Origin: Tatumella sp. JGM91
GTDB lineage: Bacteria; Pseudomonadota; Gammaproteobacteria; Enterobacterales; Enterobacteriaceae
NCBI RefSeq assembly: GCF_018257575.1
Contig: NZ_JAERJP010000023.1
Span: forward strand, 1-46,045
Direction: 5' to 3'
DNA: 46,045 bases
The notes beneath the pieces are model-generated. The model was not told where the DNA came from and made no database searches. It was given only the letters and a program-made list of their open reading frames with translations. The stretch's first letter is position 1. The number at the start of each line of letters is the position of its first letter. This document shows positions 40,325 to 46,045 of the stretch, one piece after another. A program made the position numbers and the translations under genes.

Positions 40325-41269
40325 ATGTCTGATAAAATTATTCGGATCGCCACAAGGCAAAGTCCGCTTGCGCTCTGGCAGGCGCACTATGTTCAGCAAC
40401 AGTTAGTCGCAGCCCATCCCGGTTTACAGGTTGAGCTGGTACCTATGGTCACCAAAGGTGATGTTCTGCTGGATACCCCGTTATCCAAAGTCGGTGGCAA
40501 AGGATTATTTGTCAAAGAGCTGGAACTGGCGATGCTGGAGAACCGGGCAGATTTGGCTGTCCATTCGATGAAAGACGTACCGGTTGCTTTCCCTGAGGGG
40601 CTGGGGCTGGTCACCATCTGTCAGCGTGAAACTCCCCTTGATGCCTTCGTTTCTGAAAAATATGCCACCCTTGATGACCTGCCTCAGGGGGCAGTGGTCG
40701 GTACTTCCAGTTTGCGTCGCCAGTGTCAGTTGAGTGCACTGCGTCCCGACCTGACAATCCGTTCCCTGCGGGGTAATGTCGGTACCCGGTTGTCAAAACT
40801 GGATGCCGGAGAATACGATGCAATTATTCTGGCGGCTGCAGGCCTGAAACGCCTGGGATTAGAATCCCGTATCCGCAGTACACTGCCGGCCGAAGTTTCA
40901 CTGCCGGCTGTGGGCCAGGGAGCGGTCGGTATTGAGTGCCGGCTGGATGACGCCCCGCTGATCGCCCTGTTACAGGCGCTGAATCACCGGGATACAGAAA
41001 CTTGTGTCCGTGCTGAGCGGGCAATGAACACCCGGCTGGAAGGCGGCTGTCAGGTACCTATTGGCAGTTTCGCCCTGTTACAGCCCGGCGACCAGTTATG
41101 GTTACGCGGACTGGTCGGGACGCCGGATGGATCGAAAATGATCAGTGCCGAACGCCGTGGCCATCGCGATCAGGCTGAACAGCTGGGCATTGCCCTGGCG
41201 GACGAACTGCTGGAACGTGGTGCCGGAGAGATATTACGCGAAGTTTATCAGGGCCAGCCTCCCGTATGA
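40325..41269 (+). CDS. hemC: Hydroxymethylbilane synthase (porphobilinogen deaminase) HemC
   Basis: A 314-residue enzyme (E. coli 313) that polymerises four porphobilinogens into hydroxymethylbilane. The dipyrromethane cofactor attaches at Cys242 ([12 protein letters not shown]), and the catalytic Asp84 is in [20 protein letters not shown]-like and [11 protein letters not shown] blocks are conserved. It leads the hemCDXY operon, and its stop overlaps the hemD start by 4 bp. Confidence 0.98.
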   Translation: MSDKIIRIATRQSPLALWQAHYVQQQLVAAHPGLQVELVPMVTKGDVLLDTPLSKVGGKGLFVKELELAMLENRADLAVHSMKDVPVAFPEGLGLVTICQRETPLDAFVSEKYATLDDLPQGAVVGTSSLRRQCQLSALRPDLTIRSLRGNVGTRLSKLDAGEYDAIILAAAGLKRLGLESRIRSTLPAEVSLPAVGQGAVGIECRLDDAPLIALLQALNHRDTETCVRAERAMNTRLEGGCQVPIGSFALLQPGDQLWLRGLVGTPDGSKMISAERRGHRDQAEQLGIALADELLERGAGEILREVYQGQPPV

Positions 41270-42006
41270 CAATTCTGGTTACCCGCCCTGAGCCTTCGGC
41301 ATCGGCGCTGGTTGCCAGATTGCGTCAGACCGGCAAGCACGCATGGAGCCTTCCGCTGATTGACTATACCCCCGGCCGCGGCCTGGGGTCACTGGCACAG
41401 CAGTTGCTCAGTTTGCATAACGGTGATCTGCTGTTTGCTGTATCACACCAGGCAATCAGGTTTGCCGCGCCGGCAATAGTACAAAGTAATACTGCATGGC
41501 CGGCCGGGCTCGACTATTATGCTATAGGGCGGCGGACTGCACTGGACTTACACCAGGCCAGTCTGCAGAGAGTGAACTATCCTGAAGGCAGGGCCACCAG
41601 TGAAACACTGCTTAATCTGCCTTCACTCAGAGAACTCTCCGGCAGACGTGCTCTGATATTACGCGGTAATGGCGGACGTGATTTACTGGCAGACACATTA
41701 CAACAACGCGGTGCGCAGGTAGAGCTGTGTGAATGTTATCAACGGATAGCTTGCCAATATCGGGGCGCGGAAGAAGCCGTCCGCTGGCGCAGACAAGGAA
41801 TTACCACGCTGGTAGTGACCAGCGGTGAAATGTTGCAACTCTTATATTCGTTGTTCCCGGCAATTGACCGCCGCGAATGGCTATTACACTGCCGGCTGGT
41901 TGTCGTCAGTGAACGTTTAGCTACCCTCGCCAGTGAATTAGGCTGGCATTCAGTGACGGTAGCTGATGGTGCGGATAACGATGCGTTGTTACGCGCGTTA
42001 CACTGA
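41266..42006 (+). CDS. hemD: Uroporphyrinogen-III synthase HemD
   Basis: A 246-residue enzyme (E. coli 246) that closes and inverts ring D of hydroxymethylbilane to give uroporphyrinogen III. HemD sequences are weakly conserved. The N-terminal [17 protein letters not shown] and the central [31 protein letters not shown] are the best landmarks, the second marking the hinge to domain 2. The ATGA overlap with hemC supports tight coupling. Confidence 0.95.
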   Translation: MTILVTRPEPSASALVARLRQTGKHAWSLPLIDYTPGRGLGSLAQQLLSLHNGDLLFAVSHQAIRFAAPAIVQSNTAWPAGLDYYAIGRRTALDLHQASLQRVNYPEGRATSETLLNLPSLRELSGRRALILRGNGGRDLLADTLQQRGAQVELCECYQRIACQYRGAEEAVRWRRQGITTLVVTSGEMLQLLYSLFPAIDRREWLLHCRLVVVSERLATLASELGWHSVTVADGADNDALLRALH

Positions 42007-42031
42007 AATTAATATAATGGGATGAGCCAAA

Positions 42032-43162
42032 ATGACGGAACACAAAGACCCCTCCGCCATACCTGAAGTGACCCCTCCGGAAGCACAGCAATCCCCGGCA
42101 GAGGAACAAACAACTTCAGTAGCAAGGAATAGCGGAACCACTTTAGCCATTGTGGCCATTATCATTGCCCTGGCAACAGGTGCCGGAAGCTACTGGTATA
42201 TTAAACAGCAGCAGAGCCTGAACGCTGAATCAGAAGCCGGACTGAGTGATAAACTCACTCTGTTACAGCAGCAGACCACATCCGGACAGCAACAGCTTTC
42301 GGCACAGCTGACCACCGCCACACAGGCTCTGCAGGACGCCCGTCTGCGCCAGGACACGACTGACAAAGAACTGAACACGTTACGTGAAAAAGTCACATCA
42401 CTGACCGGAAATGACAGTAACAACTGGCTGATAGCCCAGGCTGATTATCTGGTGAAACTTGCAGGACGCAAACTGTGGAGTGACCAGGATGCCACAACCG
42501 CCGCTGCACTGTTAAAAAGTGCCGACAGCAGTCTGGCTGAAATGAATGACCCGAGCGTTCTGAATATACGTCGTGCCCTGATGCAGGATATCAGTGCGTT
42601 GTCGGCCATCAATCAGGTTGATTATGACGGTATCATTCTGCAGCTTAACCAGCTGGCAAATGGTGTCGATAATCTGCGTCTGGCGGATAACGAAGACAAC
42701 AGTAATCCGATGGATCAGGACAGTCACGAACTCTCAGGATCCTTAGCCCACTGGCGCGAAAATCTGGCCAAAAGCTGGCACGATTTTATGGATAATTTTA
42801 TTACTATCCGCCGCCGCGACAATACTGCTCAGCCGTTACTGGCCCCTAATCAGGATATTTATCTGCGGGAAAATATTCGTTCCGGACTACTGATCGCGGC
42901 CCAGGCAGTGCCCCGCCATCAGGAAGAAATCTATAAACAATCCCTGGAAAGCGTATCGACATGGGTACGTGCCTGGTACGACGTCAACGACCCGGCGACG
43001 AAAGCATTTTTAGCGCAGCTTGATGCTCTGGAGCAGCAGACGATTGCTATGGATATCCCGGATACCCTCTCCAGCCAGCCTCTGCTGGATAAATTAGTAC
43101 AAACCCGTGTCCGCGGACTGCTGAACCAGCCTGCTGCGGCAGCCAGCCAGCAGGGAGGCTGA
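42032..43162 (+). CDS. hemX: Inner-membrane protein HemX
   Basis: A 376-residue protein of the HemX family (once annotated as uroporphyrinogen-III methyltransferase, a role now doubted). A Pro/Glu/Gln-rich cytoplasmic N-terminus (residues 1-33) is followed by one membrane helix (about 36-57), then a coiled coil (about 60-130) and a helical periplasmic domain. It carries no methyltransferase motif, in line with a structural rather than enzymatic role. It lies between hemD and hemY, 1 bp before hemY. Confidence 0.93.
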   Translation: MTEHKDPSAIPEVTPPEAQQSPAEEQTTSVARNSGTTLAIVAIIIALATGAGSYWYIKQQQSLNAESEAGLSDKLTLLQQQTTSGQQQLSAQLTTATQALQDARLRQDTTDKELNTLREKVTSLTGNDSNNWLIAQADYLVKLAGRKLWSDQDATTAAALLKSADSSLAEMNDPSVLNIRRALMQDISALSAINQVDYDGIILQLNQLANGVDNLRLADNEDNSNPMDQDSHELSGSLAHWRENLAKSWHDFMDNFITIRRRDNTAQPLLAPNQDIYLRENIRSGLLIAAQAVPRHQEEIYKQSLESVSTWVRAWYDVNDPATKAFLAQLDALEQQTIAMDIPDTLSSQPLLDKLVQTRVRGLLNQPAAAASQQGG

Positions 43163-43163
43163 T

Positions 43164-44360
43164 ATGTTAAAAGTACTGATATTGTTTCTGCTGCTGCTGG
43201 CAGGAGTGATTCTCGGCCCCCTGCTGGCCGGACACCAGGGATACGTGCTGATACAAACGGACAACTGGAATATTGAAACCAGTGTTACCGGGCTGGCTAT
43301 TATCCTGATCCTTGCATTAGTGGTTATCCTGGCTGTCGAATGGCTGCTGCGGCGGATACTGCGTACCGGAGTACGTACCCGTGGCTGGTTCAGTGGCCGT
43401 AAACGTCGCCGGGCGCAACGCCATACCCGTGATGCATTGATTAAACTGGCAGAAGGTGATCACCGGCAGGTAGAGAAATTACTGTCACGCGATGCGGATC
43501 ATGCTGCCGACCCTCTGGCAAACTATCTGCTGGCGGCGGAAGCGGCCCAGCAACGCGGAGACGAAATCAGGGCGAATCAACACCTGGAACGCGCTGCTGA
43601 GGTCTGTGCTGATAACCAGATCCCGGTAGAAATTACCCGCGCCCGTATTTTGCTGGCCCGTCATGAAGATCATGCTGCCCGTCACTGTCTTGACCGTTTA
43701 CTGGAAGTTGCACCGCGCCATCCTGAAGTATTACGGCTGGCAGAGCAGGCTTATCTGAATACCGGGGCATGGCGCGCATTACTGGATATTCTGCCGTCAA
43801 TGGAGAAGTCACAGGTTACGACTGAGCAGCACCTGCAGGATCTCCGGCAACGGGCCTGGCTCGGCATGATGAACCAGGCGATGGCAGAACAGGGTAGCGA
43901 AGGTCTGAAGCAATGGTGGAAAAATCAGAGCCGTAAAACCCGCCAGGATACTGCCCTGCAGGTGGCAATGGTTAATCATCTGATCGAATGCAACGACCCG
44001 CAGATGGCACAGGAAATTGTGCTGGCCGGGCTGAAACAACAGTATGATGAACGTCTGATTCTGCTGTTACCACGAATCAATAGTCCGGCACCGGAACAGC
44101 TGGAAAAAGTATTGCGGCAGCAGATCAGACAGCATGGTGCTACCCCCTTGCTGAACAGTACTCTGGGGCAGATGCTGATGCGCCAGGCTGAGTGGCAGCA
44201 GGCGGCAGATGTTTTCCTGAAGGCTCTGGAACAGCGTCCTGATACCTTCGATTACGCCTGGCTGGCTGACTGTTATGACAAGACAGGCCGCCCCGAACAA
44301 GCCGCAAAAATGCGCCGTGAAGGTCTGTTACTGACTCTCAGGCAGAATCCGGACCAGTAA
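43164..44360 (+). CDS. hemY: Inner-membrane TPR protein HemY
   Basis: A 398-residue protein (E. coli 398) with two N-terminal membrane helices (about residues 3-22 and 40-60) and a large TPR-rich domain. It is required for normal haem metabolism in E. coli, but its exact role is unclear, and it is not the Gram-positive protoporphyrinogen oxidase of the same name. Landmarks are LLAGHQGYVLIQTDNWNIETS and ALIKLAEGDHRQVEKLLSR. It is the last gene of the operon, followed by a strong terminator. Confidence 0.95.
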   Translation: MLKVLILFLLLLAGVILGPLLAGHQGYVLIQTDNWNIETSVTGLAIILILALVVILAVEWLLRRILRTGVRTRGWFSGRKRRRAQRHTRDALIKLAEGDHRQVEKLLSRDADHAADPLANYLLAAEAAQQRGDEIRANQHLERAAEVCADNQIPVEITRARILLARHEDHAARHCLDRLLEVAPRHPEVLRLAEQAYLNTGAWRALLDILPSMEKSQVTTEQHLQDLRQRAWLGMMNQAMAEQGSEGLKQWWKNQSRKTRQDTALQVAMVNHLIECNDPQMAQEIVLAGLKQQYDERLILLLPRINSPAPEQLEKVLRQQIRQHGATPLLNSTLGQMLMRQAEWQQAADVFLKALEQRPDTFDYAWLADCYDKTGRPEQAAKMRREGLLLTLRQNPDQ

Positions 44361-44374
44361 TCAATGTCATCCCT

Positions 44375-44404
44375 AAAAAGCGCCGCTCAGGGCGCTTTTT
44401 TATT
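44375..44404 (+). terminator. hemCDXY intrinsic terminator
   Basis: AAAAAGCGCC and GGCGCTTTTT form a 10-bp stem with a 6-nt loop, then TATT, 14 bp after the hemY stop. The A-run and T-run make it a classical terminator that could work in both directions. The GlmZ terminator on the other strand ends 7 bp away. Confidence 0.9.
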
Positions 44405-44410
44405 GCAGTC

Positions 44411-44605
44411 AAAAAAAACACCTGCAACAGGGCAGGTGTAAAATCAGGTCGATAGACAACAGCTGATACCAGACTCAACGTAATATCTGAAACTCTCATC
44501 AATAAATTGTGAGAAGGCAGATAACAGGTATCGGTAAAGGGCTCTGCATCATTCCAGGGATTATGTTGCCGGGCGGCAGACATAAAAAGCAGAATGAGCA
44601 TCTGC
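44411..44605 (-). ncRNA. glmZ: Small regulatory RNA GlmZ
   Basis: About 195 nt, convergent with hemY, exactly where E. coli has glmZ (SraJ). The 5' end GCAGATGCTCATTC, the GGAATGATGCAGAGCC block, ACGTTGAGT, TTGTTGTC-like and GACCTG-TTTTA segments all align with E. coli GlmZ as I remember it. It ends in a terminator hairpin (ACACCTGC/GCAGGTGT) with eight T. With Hfq, GlmZ activates glmS translation (glucosamine-6-phosphate synthase). It is cleaved by RNase E under RapZ control, with GlmY as decoy. A minus-strand ORF in this interval is not a gene. The 5' end is predicted from the promoter. Confidence 0.9.
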
Positions 44606-44616
44606 GCTGCAGTCAT

Positions 44617-44632
44617 TGCAGAAACTATGCCA
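44617..44632 (-). promoter_or_regulatory. sigma54 promoter of glmZ
   Basis: TGGCATAGTTTCTGCA on the minus strand matches the sigma54 consensus TGGCAYR-N4-TTGCW at all but one position. The GG and GC doublets have the correct spacing, placing the start at 44605-44606. No sigma70 -10 is evident at the matching place, so in this organism glmZ may depend on sigma54 alone, unlike E. coli K-12 glmZ. Confidence 0.82.
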
Positions 44633-44659
44633 GCAGAATAAATAAAGGCTGCAAAAAAA

Positions 44660-44672
44660 TAACACTTTGATT
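44660..44672 (-). promoter_or_regulatory. IHF site upstream of glmZ
   Basis: AATCAAAGTGTTA fits the IHF consensus WATCAA-N4-TTR exactly. It lies between the sigma54 promoter and the GlrR sites, where DNA bending is needed to bring the activator to the polymerase. The surrounding 44640-44700 is very A/T-rich. Confidence 0.7.
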
Positions 44673-44738
44673 TTAAATAAATAAAAAATAATTTTTTGAT
44701 AACGAAGATTCTTTATCAGCAGTCCGGAGAGCTGCAGG

Positions 44739-44756
44739 CGTCGTCGTACAACGACA
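44739..44756 (-). promoter_or_regulatory. GlrR activator site, proximal (one mismatch)
   Basis: CGTC-N10-GACA, one mismatch from the GlrR (YfhA) site TGTC-N10-GACA, about 135 bp upstream of the glmZ start. Activation of glmY/glmZ promoters by GlrR bound at such sites is established for Enterobacteriaceae. Confidence 0.6.
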
Positions 44757-44801
44757 AAAAATCCTTTTTATAAATATCTCATAGAATAACATAATGATAA
44801 G

Positions 44802-44819
44802 TGTCTTCTTCTGGCGACA
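44802..44819 (-). promoter_or_regulatory. GlrR activator site, distal (perfect)
   Basis: TGTC-N10-GACA without mismatch, about 200 bp upstream of the glmZ start and 99 bp upstream of the divergent flavoprotein ATG. It is the best of the GlrR-like sites here. Confidence 0.72.
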
Positions 44820-44917
44820 GTCACTGATAAATACTGTTGTTATCCGCCAGCAAAGGATACTCAGCAGACATAGTCACCGGGTTTACCGGCTGGTCATATT
44901 TCAAAAGGATAACAACC

Positions 44918-45469
44918 ATGTACAAAGTGATTGGTATTTCGGGCAGTTTACGCAGTCACTCTCTTAACAGTCTGTTTCTTCGGGCGATGGCACTGATTAG
45001 CCCGCAGGAGGTTCGCTTTGAAATCAGCACGACTCCCGGCAGTCTCCCTCTGTTCAACCCTGACCTGGAATATCAGCCCCCTGCCAAAGTCAGGCTCTGG
45101 AGACAGGAATTACACAACGCTGATTTAATTCTGATTGTTAGTCCGGAATATGCACACGGTGTTTCGGGTGTAATCAAAAATGCTCTCGACTGGCTGGTCA
45201 GTAGTGGTGAATTGCTGGATAAACCTGTAGCTCTGCCGAACCTGTCACCCGTAACTGATCTTGCATGGGGGCAACTCAGGGAGACTGTCACCGTCATGGG
45301 GGGAATATTATCTGAGGCCTGCAGCCCGACAGCAACGCTGGCAACCCGCTATGTATTACCGGGTGTCACGGCGGAGGAGCTGGCCAGCAGCCCTCTGACG
45401 GGCCCGCGTCTGCAAAAGTTATGGCTGGAGATAATCCGGGCTGTGCAACAGTCGTTATCATTGGCGTAA
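44918..45469 (+). CDS. NADPH-dependent FMN reductase-like flavoprotein
   Basis: A 183-residue flavodoxin-fold protein of the NADPH-dependent FMN reductase family (the ChrR/YieF, SsuE and azoreductase relatives). The FMN-phosphate loop GISGSLRSHSLNS (residues 6-18) and the family signature SPEYAHGVSGVIKNALDWL (about 76-94) are clear. It could reduce flavins, quinones or xenobiotics; I cannot say which. The start at 44918 (MYKVIGIS) has AAGGA nine bases upstream; the frame stays open 27 codons further upstream. It is divergent from glmZ. Its TAA stop lies inside the first unit of the tandem array. I do not recognise this gene next to glmZ in E. coli, where aslA follows. Confidence 0.88.
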   Translation: MYKVIGISGSLRSHSLNSLFLRAMALISPQEVRFEISTTPGSLPLFNPDLEYQPPAKVRLWRQELHNADLILIVSPEYAHGVSGVIKNALDWLVSSGELLDKPVALPNLSPVTDLAWGQLRETVTVMGGILSEACSPTATLATRYVLPGVTAEELASSPLTGPRLQKLWLEIIRAVQQSLSLA

Positions 45470-45661
45470 TGCTTGTGCTGATATGCAATATGTCAATCCG
45501 GCGGGGTTCTGTTCGCCATTACGTAACGTCATTTTTTGCTGCCCCGCTGCGGGCGACCAGGCAAAGGGCGCAACGGCCGCGCCCTCTGCACTCCGGGCCT
45601 GTGCGGCAGATCGTTCCGCCGCTGCGCGGTACCTTCGGTTATTCCCGGCCGGGGCTGTGGT
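45466..45661. repeat. Tandem repeat unit, copy 1 (196 bp)
   Basis: First and most diverged copy of a tandem unit. It begins GTAATGCTTGTGCTG, includes the TAA stop of the flavoprotein gene, and ends CCGGGGCTGTGGT. Relative to the other copies it has a 5-bp insertion near 45578-45582 and about fifteen substitutions. Reading frames on both strands are open for 60-150 codons because of GC richness, but the unit length is not a multiple of three and the frames are not maintained between copies, so I regard it as non-coding. Confidence 0.9.
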
Positions 45662-45852
45662 GTAACGCTTGCGCTGATATGCAATATGTAAACCCGGCGG
45701 GGTTCCGTTCGCCATTACGTAAAGTCATTTTTTGCTGCCCCGCTGCGCGCGACCAGGCAAAGGGCGCAAGGGCCCTCTGCACTCCGGGCCTGTGCGGCAG
45801 ACCGTTCCGCCGCTACGCGGTACCCTCGTTCATTCCCGGCCGGGGCTGTGGT
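45662..45852. repeat. Tandem repeat unit, copy 2 (191 bp)
   Basis: Second copy, head-to-tail with copy 1. By eye it differs from copy 3 at only two positions. It contains an A/T-containing block (TGATATGCAATATGTAAA), the palindrome TTACGTAA, a T-run, and GC-rich stretches with short inverted repeats such as CCCGGCCGGG. Confidence 0.92.
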
Positions 45853-46043
45853 GTAACGCTTGCGCTGATATGCAATATGTAAACCCGGCGGGGTTCCGTT
45901 CGCCATTACGTAACGTCATTTTTTGCTGCCCCGCTGCGCGCGACCAGGCAAAGGGCGCAAGGGCCCTTTGCACTCCGGGCCTGTGCGGCAGACCGTTCCG
46001 CCGCTACGCGGTACCCTCGTTCATTCCCGGCCGGGGCTGTGGT
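45853..46043. repeat. Tandem repeat unit, copy 3 (191 bp), array continues
   Basis: Third copy, nearly identical to copy 2. It is complete, and the last two bases of the window (GT) are already the first two bases of a fourth unit. The true array is therefore likely longer. Confidence 0.9.
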
Positions 46044-46045
46044 GT

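Noticed and set aside
44338-44616. 92-codon minus-strand ORF between hemY and the flavoprotein gene
   Set aside because: It coincides with GlmZ, runs through the GlmZ terminator and into hemY antisense; the sRNA explains the conservation.
45421-45906. Several 60-153 codon ORFs on both strands in the tandem array
   Set aside because: Open in several frames because of GC-rich composition; unit length is not a multiple of three and frames break between copies.
45466-46045. Possible CRISPR array
   Set aside because: Units are 191-196 bp with no unique spacers and no cas genes nearby.

Overview
This 46 kb window is chromosomal DNA of a gammaproteobacterium of the order Enterobacterales. Almost every protein is colinear over its full length with an Escherichia coli counterpart, and the gene order is the classical E. 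coli 86-87 min region: rrn promoter - hemG - trkH - yigZ - pepQ - fre - ubiD - rfaH - tatDCBA - ubiBJE - rmuC - udp - metE/metR - yigL - pldB - rhtB/rhtC - recQ - pldA - yigI - corA - uvrD - yigB - xerC - yigA - dapF - lptM - cyaY/cyaA - hemCDXY - glmZ. GC content looks close to 50%. The accessory differences fit an Erwiniaceae-like lineage, but I cannot fix the genus from the sequence.

Layout. 1-107: promoter P1 of an rRNA operon reading out of the left edge. 108-6545: leftward block for haem (hemG), K+ uptake (trkH), yigZ, prolidase (pepQ), flavin reductase (fre) and ubiquinone decarboxylation (ubiD). fadBA, which lies between pepQ and fre in E. coli, is absent. 6818-7315: rfaH, rightward, convergent with tatD. 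7312-15304: leftward tatD, tatCBA, ubiB-ubiJ-ubiE, rmuC and udp. 15627-17190: a Sel1-repeat lipoprotein and rluF, both rightward; rluF lies elsewhere in E. coli. 17257-20665: divergent metE/metR with a tandem MetJ operator. 20959-22302: a lone glpT. 22377-28400: yigL, pldB, rhtB, rhtC, recQ, pldA. 28556-29874: yigI and the periplasmic phosphatase aphA. 30066-36911: corA with a long leader and leader ORF, SOS-regulated uvrD, then the tightly overlapping yigA-xerC-yigB group with dapF and lptM. 37091-40011: convergent cyaY and cyaA. 40325-44360: the overlapping hemCDXY operon. 44411-44819: the small RNA glmZ with a sigma54 promoter, an IHF site and GlrR sites. 44918-45469: an NADPH-dependent FMN reductase-like flavoprotein. 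45466-46045: a tandem array of an unidentified unit of about 191 bp running off the right edge.

How the genes work together. Two haem blocks (hemCDXY, hemG), the ubiquinone genes (ubiD, ubiB, ubiJ, ubiE), the Tat translocase, DNA repair and recombination (uvrD, recQ, xerC, rmuC), envelope phospholipases (pldA, pldB) and cation transport (trkH, corA) form a housekeeping region. Regulation readable in the DNA includes an rrn P1 core with UP-like tract, class II CRP control of udp, met boxes at metE/metR, a LexA box at uvrD, a leader ORF at corA, a UUG start for cyaA, and a complete sigma54/GlrR/IHF promoter for glmZ. The parts least explained by known biology are the tandem array at the right end, a 21-bp perfect hairpin after the Sel1 gene, and a terminator-like hairpin plus short ORF in the pldA leader.
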